Assembly (NCBI RefSeq): GCF_044763875.1 | Contig: NZ_JBIWGZ010000002.1 | Location: 434,001-498,000, forward strand | DNA from: Rummeliibacillus sp044763875 | Lineage (GTDB): Bacteria; Bacillota; Bacilli; Bacillales_A; Planococcaceae | Length of the DNA: 64,000 bases | Direction: 5' to 3' | In this document: positions 51,634 to 60,003 of the stretch, one piece after another | How the letters are laid out: the number at the start of each line of letters is the position of its first letter | How positions within the stretch are numbered: position 1 is the stretch's first letter | The notes under the pieces: model-generated | What the model was told of the DNA's origin: nothing | What the model saw: only the letters and a program-made list of their open reading frames with translations | Databases searched by the model: none | Position numbers and translations under genes: made by a program

Positions 51634-52719
51634 CTATTTTATTTCAATTTGATATTTCTGATTATTTTTATGTTCTTCATAATATTGAATCATAGTCGGA
51701 ATTGTATTGATGAAATCTGCACATTTAATTCCTGAATCCTTTAATAAGGTATTTGCAATTGTTGTATCAAAACTTGCATTCCAAGTTAAATAATCAAGTG
51801 CTTCGTACTCAACACCAAGCTTTTTACGAATAGTGTGAATACCCAATGATGCCTGAGCAACTTTTAATGGAATATGGCCTTTTGGTGTTTTACCCGTTAT
51901 TTCTTTTACAAAAGCACGATATACTTCTTGAACGGGGTGAGGATTCGGATCTGTTAAATGAACAGTGGTACCTCTTGCTTCCTCAAGTTCACTCAAATAA
52001 ACGGCAGCTTCAAAAATATAATCTACAGGAACTACATTAATTTTGGAAGTAGAATGGCCGATATAGGGTAGAATTGGCAACTTTTTCAACCGATCAATCA
52101 TATTCAGTAAAAAATAAGGACCATCAAACTTTATCGTTTCTCCCGTTTTGGAATCTCCACGAACGATACCTGGCCGTATGATTGTAACAGGAAGGCGGTC
52201 TTTTAGCATGTCTACTGATAATTCAGCCTCGAACTTCGTTTCCTCATAAAAGTTTTTAAATCCATCTGGACGTACAAGTTCTGTCTCAAGTAAATTTCCG
52301 ATGCGAGTTCCTGCAACATATGCCGTACTAAAATACATATAGCGTTTTAAATGGTGTAACTCTTCTACAAAGAGGTTCATCATCTCAGTACCCCGTACAT
52401 TAACTTTCCAAGCAATAGGTCTTGGTACGGCTAAATCATAGATAGCAGCTAGATGCCATACGACTTCCACTTGATCTTGTAGCATAATTATTATTTCATC
52501 ACTTAAATCTAATTGTGGTAAAGTAATATCTCCTTCAATTAGTACAATCTCTTTGTCTGGAAATTGTGTTAGAATAGCCTGTTTCTCTTTTTCGGCCTTA
52601 TCAAATTGAGTAGCTAAAACAATGGCGTAAACACGTTCATAATTATATTTTTTAAATGCCTCGCGAATGATCCTACTTGCAATAAACCCCGGAAATCCAG
52701 TAAAAAAGGCTACTATCAT
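51634..52719 (-). CDS. NAD(P)-dependent SDR, thioester-reductase/male-sterility type
   Basis: This 361-residue extended-SDR protein has nucleotide motif TGFPGFIAS (about 8-16), VWHLAAIYDL, and the catalytic pair in NFYEETKFEAE (YxxxK). The family (NAD_binding_4) reduces acyl thioesters or acts as an epimerase/reductase; no carrier or adenylation domain is attached. A GGGGGGGG run four bases before the ATG serves as ribosome site. It ends 14 bp before the terC promoter without a visible terminator. Confidence 0.8.
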   Translation of the reverse strand: MIVAFFTGFPGFIASRIIREAFKKYNYERVYAIVLATQFDKAEKEKQAILTQFPDKEIVLIEGDITLPQLDLSDEIIIMLQDQVEVVWHLAAIYDLAVPRPIAWKVNVRGTEMMNLFVEELHHLKRYMYFSTAYVAGTRIGNLLETELVRPDGFKNFYEETKFEAELSVDMLKDRLPVTIIRPGIVRGDSKTGETIKFDGPYFLLNMIDRLKKLPILPYIGHSTSKINVVPVDYIFEAAVYLSELEEARGTTVHLTDPNPHPVQEVYRAFVKEITGKTPKGHIPLKVAQASLGIHTIRKKLGVEYEALDYLTWNASFDTTIANTLLKDSGIKCADFINTIPTMIQYYEEHKNNQKYQIEIK

Positions 52720-53177
52720 TAATCCCCCCCCTTTCTATTGTTATAAGAATGGCAAATTTAACACTCATTTAGGAATTATATTATCAATATATCATCAGCA
52801 CTTATATTGAATCCCGTTCATATTTACAAAACTTTAAAAGTACGTTAATTTACTAGAATCATCCATCATTAGGCAAAGAAATTGCAATGCTCGTATTCTA
52901 TTATCATAATTATTATTCAGAATATTTACAAATATTTTGTTGCATGAATCAATTTAAGAAATCCAATTTTGGTTATAAATTCGAACAATTTCAAATAAAC
53001 AATTCAATAATTCGGAGAATATTTTATTTCTAGTATTTACTTAGTATGCCTCTCCAGATGGCGCTTGATAGCCATTATTCTAATAGATATGGCATATAAC
53101 AATTGCTCATTTAATGTTCGTGTTTTTTATCAAATCTTTGAATTATGAAATTGATCCATATATATTTTAAAAGAAAA
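52720..53177. other. Non-coding stretch between prfC and the SDR gene
   Basis: About 460 AT-rich bases. I see no ORF with a ribosome site and no strong hairpin, only a weak GCCAT/ATGGC pairing at 53071-53093. It must contain the SDR promoter, which I could not pin down. Confidence 0.5.
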
Positions 53178-53221
53178 AGACTGTAGATCAACTCGAATTT
53201 CTTCTAGTTGATCTACAGTCT
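53178..53221 (-). terminator. Terminator downstream of prfC
   Basis: AGACTGTAGATCAACT (53178-53193) pairs perfectly with 53206-53221, followed on the minus strand by TTTTCTTTT. Confidence 0.9.
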
Positions 53222-53277
53222 TATATGATTTATAATCCATCGCTTTGTGCTATTAGCAACATTAAACAATGCGATTA

Positions 53278-54852
53278 TTAAAGCAAGCTATATAATCGAA
53301 TGTCTGGGTTTTTATCAGTGAACCAACGCATTGCAAATTCATTTTCAAATAAGAATACAAGGTTACCAAAACGGTCATGTACCAACATACTACGTGGGCC
53401 TGACATTGATTCCTTAACGTCTTCCTCATTTTCAATCCAACGTGCCATTTTGTTGCCGATTGGTTCCATACGAACATCAACATTGTATTCGTTATTCATA
53501 CGATTTTCGAATACTTCAAATTGAAGTTGACCAACTGCACCAAGAAGCACGTCTTCTGTATGAAGCGTTTTGTAGTATTGAATTGCTCCTTCTTGTACGA
53601 GCTGTTCAATACCTTTATGGAAATGTTTTGATTTCATAACGTTTTTCGCAGTTACACGAACAAATAGTTCTGGTGTAAACTGTGGTAATTTTTCAAATTG
53701 GAATGTTTTCTTACTACCAACAATGGTATCACCGATTTGATAGTTACCTGTATCATATAAACCAATGATATCCCCAGCAACCGCTTCATCTACAGTTTCA
53801 CGATCATCCGCTAAAAACTGTGTAGATTGTGTCACTTTAAAGGATTTATTAGTACGTGTTAAAGTGACATTCATACCACGCTCGAATTTACCAGATACGA
53901 TACGTACGAAAGCAATACGGTCACGGTGTGCTGGATTCATATTCGCTTGGATTTTGAATACAAAGCCAGAAAATTCCTTATCTAAAGGTTCTACAAGAGC
54001 TTCATCTGCAGTTAAACGAGGTTGTGGTGTTGGAGCAAATTTTAAATACGTTTCTAAAAATGTTTGTACACCAAAGTTAGTTAAAGCAGATCCAAAGAAT
54101 ACTGGAGTGAGTTCGCCTTTAATAATGCGTTCTTCTGAGAACTCATTACCAGCCTCGTCTAGAAGCATAATGTCGTCCATTGCTTGTGTATAATAGGATG
54201 TTTCTTTCATGTCATGTTCAACAGCAAGCTCACCATTGTCATCTAATGGTAAGAAACGATCTTCTTCATCTGTACGGAATTGTTCGATACGTTTATTATA
54301 GCGATCATAAATACCAAGGAATTCTTTCCCCATACCAATTGGCCAGTTCATTGCATAAGCTTGTATGCCCAATACTTCTTCTAATTCTTCCATCAATTCA
54401 AGAGGTTCTTTACCTTGACGGTCTAACTTGTTGATGAAAGTAAAGATTGGAATACCACGCATACTACAAACTTTAAATAATTTTAATGTTTGCGCTTCAA
54501 TCCCTTTGGCAGCATCGATAATCATAACAGCACTATCTACTGCCATTAAAGTACGATACGTATCTTCAGAGAAATCTTGGTGCCCTGGTGTGTCCAAAAT
54601 GTTGACACGGCAACCATTATAGTCAAATTGCATAACAGATGATGTTACAGAAATACCACGTTGCTTTTCGATTTCCATCCAGTCAGATGTTGCAAATTTA
54701 CCTGATTTTTTTGCTTTAACAGTACCTGCATCACGAATGGCACCACCAAAGTATAGTAATTTTTCTGTCATTGTCGTTTTACCAGCATCCGGGTGGGAAA
54801 TGATGGCGAAAGTACGACGAGCTAATATATCTTGTTCAAGCTTAGAACTCAT
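53278..54852 (-). CDS. prfC: Peptide chain release factor 3
   Basis: RF3 is a translational GTPase that recycles RF1/RF2 from the ribosome. The 524-residue protein has G1 SHPDAGKTT (19-27), G3 DTPGHQDFSEDTYR, G4 NKLDR, then domains II and III ending in FTDKNPDIRLYSLL. The length is standard. GGAGATAAAGAA precedes the ATG at 54852. B. subtilis lacks prfC, so this is one of the genes setting the window apart from that species. Confidence 0.96.
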   Translation of the reverse strand: MSSKLEQDILARRTFAIISHPDAGKTTMTEKLLYFGGAIRDAGTVKAKKSGKFATSDWMEIEKQRGISVTSSVMQFDYNGCRVNILDTPGHQDFSEDTYRTLMAVDSAVMIIDAAKGIEAQTLKLFKVCSMRGIPIFTFINKLDRQGKEPLELMEELEEVLGIQAYAMNWPIGMGKEFLGIYDRYNKRIEQFRTDEEDRFLPLDDNGELAVEHDMKETSYYTQAMDDIMLLDEAGNEFSEERIIKGELTPVFFGSALTNFGVQTFLETYLKFAPTPQPRLTADEALVEPLDKEFSGFVFKIQANMNPAHRDRIAFVRIVSGKFERGMNVTLTRTNKSFKVTQSTQFLADDRETVDEAVAGDIIGLYDTGNYQIGDTIVGSKKTFQFEKLPQFTPELFVRVTAKNVMKSKHFHKGIEQLVQEGAIQYYKTLHTEDVLLGAVGQLQFEVFENRMNNEYNVDVRMEPIGNKMARWIENEEDVKESMSGPRSMLVHDRFGNLVFLFENEFAMRWFTDKNPDIRLYSLL

Positions 54853-55059
54853 TTCTTTATCTCCTTCTAATCAATTCGTCTTATTATAAATTAAAATATC
54901 CAAATGAAGACATTTTTTTCTACACTGGGTATCACGTTCCTTATCTATTTTAAATACTTATATATATATTTTGAACAATAATTTTCATCTTCAAAACCTA
55001 ACCTTACAATTATAACAAAAAAAGCGAAGGTTTTAATACCCCCACTTGTTGTGATTGTC

Positions 55060-55458
55060 TTATTTTTTTAGGATTAGTTTTTGTCCTACATAGATTAAAT
55101 CTGATTTTAAGTTATTCCATTTTTTTAGATTTGCTACTGAGACACCATAAACTTTCCCTATAACAGATATCGAATCACCACTTTGTACGGTATATTTCTT
55201 TGTATCTGTTGATTTATTTGTTGATGAAGTAGTTGAGGAAATCATCATTTTTTTAGGTTTTTGTATCTTAATTTTCTGGCCGATATAGATCGTATCTGAT
55301 TTTAGATTATTCCTTGCTTTTAAATTCGCAACTGAGACGTTGTAAACTTTCCCAATAACATATAGAGAATCACCATTTTTGACAGTATACGTTGTTGTGT
55401 TTTTTGAATTACTAGAAGTTACGGAAAAACCCCCTTTTACGATTTGTTTATGGCTCAC
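55060..55458 (-). CDS. Double LysM protein without a signal peptide
   Basis: This 132-residue protein has two near-identical LysM domains (about 23-66 and 88-131; YTVKNGDSLYVIGKVY and YTVQSGDSISVIGKVY) joined by a Ser/Thr-rich linker. LysM binds GlcNAc-containing glycans such as peptidoglycan. No signal peptide is present. The frame opens with GTG at 55458 directly after a stop, with AAAGG about 11 bases upstream. It may be a spore-coat or mother-cell protein, or a secreted protein that has lost its N-terminus. No other start is available. Confidence 0.75.
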   Translation of the reverse strand: MSHKQIVKGGFSVTSSNSKNTTTYTVKNGDSLYVIGKVYNVSVANLKARNNLKSDTIYIGQKIKIQKPKKMMISSTTSSTNKSTDTKKYTVQSGDSISVIGKVYGVSVANLKKWNNLKSDLIYVGQKLILKK

Positions 55459-55524
55459 TTACATTTAGCCTTTGGATATCATCGCATCATTTTTTGAATT
55501 TTTAAGTTTCCTCTCCTAAAAAAG

Positions 55525-55570
55525 CAAAAAATACTACAAATGTTAACAAAGTGTAACATTTGTAGTATTT
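55525..55570 (-). terminator. Terminator of murE
   Basis: AAATACTACAAATGTTA (55529-55545) pairs perfectly with 55554-55570. T6 follows on the minus strand. Confidence 0.9.
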
Positions 55571-55577
55571 GAATGGA

Positions 55578-57059
55578 TTATTTATTGGTATTTTTGAACT
55601 TTTCTCTAGCAGCTTCTAGTGCTATTTCCGCATCACTATGCGGGTATTTTGTGTTTTCTATGATCTGATAATCTTCATGACCTTTACCTGCAAAAATAAT
55701 CATATCACCCGGTTCAGCAATCTCTACAGCATAGCGTACTGCTTCTACACGATCACCAATACATTTATAACGATCATGTTGCATCCCCTTTTCTAGGTCA
55801 TTCATAATACTATCGTAATCTTCATAGCGAGGATCGTCGGTTGTTAAGATAACATAATCGGCACGTGAAGCTTCTGTTGCCATATCTGGACGTTTTGATT
55901 TATCGCGATTACCACCTGTACCAATTAAGAAAATCATTTTGTTTTTCTTATATGGCATAGCAGCTGTAATTGCTTTTTCTATTGCATCAGGTGTATGTGC
56001 ATAATCGACAAAAATATTAATAGGAAGATCTTTTGTCGAAACTTGTTGCATACGTCCTTTTACAGGTCCCATTACCACTAATTGTTCGATAATATCTTTA
56101 ATCGCATAGCCTTTACAATAAAGAGCAGCTGTTGCAGCTAAAGCATTATAAACATTAAATTCACCAAGTAAGTGTAACTGTACTGGGAAAATACCTTCTG
56201 GTGTTACCATATCAAAATAGGTCATATGGTCATGATATTGACAATTAATACCTCTGAACATTGCTTCTTCATTCTTTAAGCCATATGTCCAAATTGGGAA
56301 AGGTGTTAGACCTGCATATTTTTCTGACCATGGATCATCAGCATTTAATACCGCATGCTTGTCTTTATCAAGATCTTGTCCTAGTTGAGAAAACAGCAAC
56401 CCTTTTGCATTACCGTAGTTTTCCATTGTTCCATGAAAATCTAAATGATCATGAGTTAGATTAGTAAAGATTGCTACATCAAAATCCACTCCTGCTACTC
56501 TTCCTAATACAAGACCATGGGATGATACTTCCATTACCATTCCACGACATCCTTCTGCTCTTGCACGGAATATCATTTGTTGCGTTGATAATGCATCACT
56601 TGTAGTGTTTCCAGATTCGTAAAGAATACCATTTAAGTTAAATCCAATGGTACCTTTCATAGCTGAGCGTATACCTAAACCAAGTAAGATATTCTCAATC
56701 ATTGTTGCTACACTTGTTTTACCATTTGTTCCGGTTACCCCAAACATTGTCATATCTTTTGATGGATAATCAAAAAATTTAGCAGCTAGTAAGCCAAGCG
56801 CTCTATTCGTATCTTTTACGATTACTTGCGCAACATCACCGTCTAAATCAAGTTGACGTTCTGTTACAACAATAATTGCACCGTTATCAACTGCCTTTTG
56901 CGCAAAGTCATGACCATCAACTGTATAACCTTTAATACAGACAAATAGACTTTTAGGTTGAACACTGCGAGAATCGATCGCAATGTCTTTAATATTTTCA
57001 GGCAATGTACCAATAATTTTTTTTACAGGTAAACATTGTAATAATTGTGTTGCTTGCAT
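55578..57059 (-). CDS. murE: MurE-family UDP-MurNAc-tripeptide ligase (paralogue outside dcw)
   Basis: MurE adds the third amino acid to UDP-MurNAc-L-Ala-D-Glu. The 493-residue protein has all three Mur ligase domains, with ATP site GVTGTNGKTS (107-116), TNLTHDHLDFHGTMENY and GKGHEDYQ. The specificity motif reads DDPR (408-411) where meso-DAP enzymes have DNPR and Lys enzymes usually lack the Arg. The Arg suggests DAP, but the Asn-to-Asp change leaves this open. It is not in a dcw cluster but 17 bases after an M42 peptidase gene, so it may be a second, specialised MurE. Confidence 0.88.
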   Translation of the reverse strand: MQATQLLQCLPVKKIIGTLPENIKDIAIDSRSVQPKSLFVCIKGYTVDGHDFAQKAVDNGAIIVVTERQLDLDGDVAQVIVKDTNRALGLLAAKFFDYPSKDMTMFGVTGTNGKTSVATMIENILLGLGIRSAMKGTIGFNLNGILYESGNTTSDALSTQQMIFRARAEGCRGMVMEVSSHGLVLGRVAGVDFDVAIFTNLTHDHLDFHGTMENYGNAKGLLFSQLGQDLDKDKHAVLNADDPWSEKYAGLTPFPIWTYGLKNEEAMFRGINCQYHDHMTYFDMVTPEGIFPVQLHLLGEFNVYNALAATAALYCKGYAIKDIIEQLVVMGPVKGRMQQVSTKDLPINIFVDYAHTPDAIEKAITAAMPYKKNKMIFLIGTGGNRDKSKRPDMATEASRADYVILTTDDPRYEDYDSIMNDLEKGMQHDRYKCIGDRVEAVRYAVEIAEPGDMIIFAGKGHEDYQIIENTKYPHSDAEIALEAAREKFKNTNK

Positions 57060-57076
57060 AATTATAGTTCCTCCTA

Positions 57077-58132
57077 TTATTCATCAATCATAGATGATGT
57101 AACATACGCAAGCAGTAATGCAGCTGTATTGCGTAGTGAATCGACATGTGTTCTTTCATAAGCGTGCGAAGACTCAATACCAGCACCAAATAAAGCATGG
57201 CGAATATCATAACCTGCTCTAATGGCAGCTGATGCATCTGAGCCATAGTAAGGATAGATATCTAATTTATAATCTATTACATTTGCTTTTGCGAGTGAAA
57301 CTAATTGACGCGTTAATTCATAATGATATGGACCACTTGAATCTTTTGCACAGATTGATACAGTATACTCATCCGTAGCTTGCCCATCACCAATTGCACC
57401 CATGTCAACAGCAATATATTCTACAACTTCAGAAGGAATACTTGCATTACCACCATAACCAATTTCTTCATTATTAGAGATATAGAAATGTGTAGTATAT
57501 GGCAATTCAATTTTTTTAGTTTTTATCGTTTTTAAAAGTTGAAGCAATAAAGCGGTACTTGCTTTGTCATCAAGATGGCGAGATTTTACAAATCCCGTTT
57601 CTGTTACTTCAAAACGTGGATCAAACGAAACGAAATCACCTACTTCAATACCAATAGCTCGTGTATCATTAGCATTCAAGACTTTTTCATCTACACGTAC
57701 TTCAATATGTTCATCATTACGTGGTAATTCTCCCGCTCCTTTATACACATGTACTGAAGTTTCATGCATTAAAATTGTTCCTCGAATTTTTTTGCCGGAA
57801 GCAGTATGAATTGTACAACATTCTCCTTCCACTGCATTCCAGTTAAAACCACCTACCATTGACAGTTTTAATCGACCACTCGATTTAACATCTTTTACAA
57901 TTGCACCAAGAGTATCGACATGAGCAGTAAGTAAGCGATGACGCTCATTGTTTTTCCCTGGAATAGTTGCGATTAATGCACCTTTGTTGGTTTGTTTAAA
58001 TTGTACTCCTATTTCTTTCAATAGTCCTGATATAAATTTCATAATGTCCATTGTGTAACCTGATGGACTCGCAATATTAGCTAATTTCCCTAGTAATTCG
58101 ACTGTTTCTTGTTCATTAAAAGTGTTATTCAT
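57077..58132 (-). CDS. M42-family metallo-aminopeptidase
   Basis: This 351-residue cytoplasmic peptidase of the M42 (glutamyl aminopeptidase/PepA/YsdC) family shows the metal ligands LLTAHVDTLG, RHLDDKAS, SNNEEIGYGG, VDMGAIG and SHAYERTH. It forms large tetrahedral complexes in other species and trims short peptides. It is cotranscribed with murE; a link to cell-wall peptide recycling is only inferred. The start at 58132 has a GTAGGAGGC site upstream. Confidence 0.9.
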   Translation of the reverse strand: MNNTFNEQETVELLGKLANIASPSGYTMDIMKFISGLLKEIGVQFKQTNKGALIATIPGKNNERHRLLTAHVDTLGAIVKDVKSSGRLKLSMVGGFNWNAVEGECCTIHTASGKKIRGTILMHETSVHVYKGAGELPRNDEHIEVRVDEKVLNANDTRAIGIEVGDFVSFDPRFEVTETGFVKSRHLDDKASTALLLQLLKTIKTKKIELPYTTHFYISNNEEIGYGGNASIPSEVVEYIAVDMGAIGDGQATDEYTVSICAKDSSGPYHYELTRQLVSLAKANVIDYKLDIYPYYGSDASAAIRAGYDIRHALFGAGIESSHAYERTHVDSLRNTAALLLAYVTSSMIDE

Positions 58133-58207
58133 GACAAAAGCCTCCTACCTATTCTTTTCATAATATCAAAATACGACATTTTACGGCAACGCTAAATAAT
58201 GTATGAT

Positions 58208-58249
58208 GGTATTAATACCCTATTCAAGGTGGATATTAATACCATATCC
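58208..58249. promoter_or_regulatory. Palindrome pair upstream of the membrane kinase
   Basis: GGTATTAATACC (58208-58219) is a perfect palindrome. TATTAATACC recurs 24 bp later (58234-58243) inside GGATAT...ATATCC (58231-58249). The sites lie 12-50 bases before the kinase start, in the divergent region with the M42 gene; a repressor site or leader hairpin is likely. Confidence 0.5.
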
Positions 58250-58260
58250 GAGGTGTCTTT

Positions 58261-59838
58261 ATGAAGGAATCAAATGTTTTGCGAAGAAAAAATCAATTCG
58301 TATTATTTATCCTAACAGCAGCAATTATCATCTATACATTGTTTAACTTATTAGGATTACTAGACTATGAAATACCAATACCCATCATTGCTATTTTATT
58401 TTGTTTACTTGTCAATTTATTATCATGGTACAAAGCAGATGAACGCTTAGTATGTATCCTGCTAGTAATTGGACTAAATAGTGTTGGATTACTGATTAAC
58501 TTTCAATCCGGTTACACGCACTATTTAATATTTCTTATTTTACTACTTTTTGTACTCGCTTTATATCAGTCATTTTGGTTAAATTTTTTAATGATGATTG
58601 TGACAATGTTAGAATTTTATTTATTATTAAAATTTCATTATAAAGATTTCTCACATTATTATAATCGATCTGATATTACTATTTTCTTCCTAGTTATTAG
58701 TTTTTTTGCGGTAATTGGCATTATCCAAATTTTATATATGAATCATAGGTGGAAAAAAGTAGAACAAGTAGCAAGTAGCAAAGAGCAAGAGTTGTTATCA
58801 AAGGAAGGCTATCTAAAATTATTTTTTGAGAATGCCAAGGATAGTATTGCTGTATTCGATTTAAATAACAATGTTATTGCAGTAAATCCTGCATTTGTTA
58901 AGCTTTATGGATGGTCTAAAGAAGAATGTATTGGTAAATCAATACCAATGGTCCCTTCTGATAATATAGATCATGCAAATGACCGGATCCGTAGATTACT
59001 AAATGGTGAAAGTTTTGACTTACTAGAAACAAAAGATATGAAAAAAGATGGAACCTATTTCGATGCAGAAATCACACTTTCTCCAATTTTTGATACAGGG
59101 GGACAAGTTATCGCAACTTCTGTTATTACACGCGATATTTCATATAAAAAAGAAGCCGAACAAATTCGTATCCAATCCGAAAAATTAAAAATGGCGGGGG
59201 AGATTTCAGCTGGTGTTGCACATGAGATAAGAAATCCTTTAACTGTAATCTCTGGTTTTGTACAAATGATGAATGATGATCAAAATTCACCATATAGTTT
59301 CTATACAAATTTAATCGATTCTGAAATTGATCGAATTAATTTGATTATTAGTGAATTTTTAGTACTATCTAAACCTCATTCAATGAATCCAATAGACTTT
59401 AAGATAGATAAAGTGTTATCTGATATTTTGACATTATACAAACCTGAGCTACAGGCTAGAAACATTGCTTTATCAGAACATTGGAATGATAAGGATATTG
59501 TTATTACTGGTGATGCAAATCATATTAAACAGGTTCTTATCAATCTTATCAAAAATGCAGTAGAAGCTATTGAAAAAGACGGTGCTATCAAGCTTACCAT
59601 TGAAAAAACTTCCGCACAATTTTGTACAATTAGCATTGAAGATACAGGATTAGGTATGAAAAAAGAAGTAGTCGATCATATATTTGAACCGTTCTATACA
59701 ACAAAACCTGACGGAACAGGATTAGGTATGATGATTACTGAGAAAATTATTCAAGATCACCATGGCCATATTGAAATTGATAGTACATACGGAGAAGGTA
59801 CTGAAATTACAATTTCCCTCCCACTATCGATAAAATAA
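58261..59838 (+). CDS. Membrane PAS sensor histidine kinase
   Basis: This 525-residue kinase has six predicted membrane helices (12-160), a PAS domain (about 185-295; DSIAVFDLNNNVIAVNPAF), HisKA with His321 in AGVAHEIRNPLTVISG, and HATPase_c with HIKQVLINLIKNAVE, DTGLGM and GTGLGMMI. It is orphan, with no response regulator adjacent. The layout resembles sporulation kinases of the KinB/KinC type. GAGGTG precedes the ATG. The sensed signal is unknown. Confidence 0.88.
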   Translation: MKESNVLRRKNQFVLFILTAAIIIYTLFNLLGLLDYEIPIPIIAILFCLLVNLLSWYKADERLVCILLVIGLNSVGLLINFQSGYTHYLIFLILLLFVLALYQSFWLNFLMMIVTMLEFYLLLKFHYKDFSHYYNRSDITIFFLVISFFAVIGIIQILYMNHRWKKVEQVASSKEQELLSKEGYLKLFFENAKDSIAVFDLNNNVIAVNPAFVKLYGWSKEECIGKSIPMVPSDNIDHANDRIRRLLNGESFDLLETKDMKKDGTYFDAEITLSPIFDTGGQVIATSVITRDISYKKEAEQIRIQSEKLKMAGEISAGVAHEIRNPLTVISGFVQMMNDDQNSPYSFYTNLIDSEIDRINLIISEFLVLSKPHSMNPIDFKIDKVLSDILTLYKPELQARNIALSEHWNDKDIVITGDANHIKQVLINLIKNAVEAIEKDGAIKLTIEKTSAQFCTISIEDTGLGMKKEVVDHIFEPFYTTKPDGTGLGMMITEKIIQDHHGHIEIDSTYGEGTEITISLPLSIK

Positions 59839-59842
59839 ATAG

Positions 59843-59888
59843 AAGGATTGCCCAACTCTCATCTTCCAATGACTGTTGGACAATCCTT
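59843..59888 (+). terminator. Terminator of the membrane kinase gene
   Basis: AAGGATTG (59843-59850) and CCAAC (59852-59856) pair with GTTGG (59875-59879) and CAATCCTT (59881-59888). The 3' arm runs into T4. Confidence 0.85.
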
Positions 59889-59942
59889 TTCATGTTATAG
59901 ATAGTCTTTGTTTAATAATAATGTTGATATTACATCTATTTT

Positions 59943-60003
59943 GCTACAGCCGGATGCTTTCCGTGGGCGAACCTACGAGCCTTCTCCATTTTTATCGCAG
60001 AAT
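59943..60003 (-). repeat. Degenerate intergenic repeat, copy 4, overlapping the ALDH stop
   Basis: On the minus strand AGGCTCGTAGGTTCGCCC...GGAAAGC (59956-59982) matches the block at 15811-15837 with few changes and the block from 11036. TTCTGCGA at the upstream end coincides with the last codons of the aldehyde dehydrogenase gene. Confidence 0.65.

Noticed and set aside
58207..58249. Possible CRISPR-like repeat pair
   Set aside because: Only two short units and no spacer array; better explained as operator dyads.
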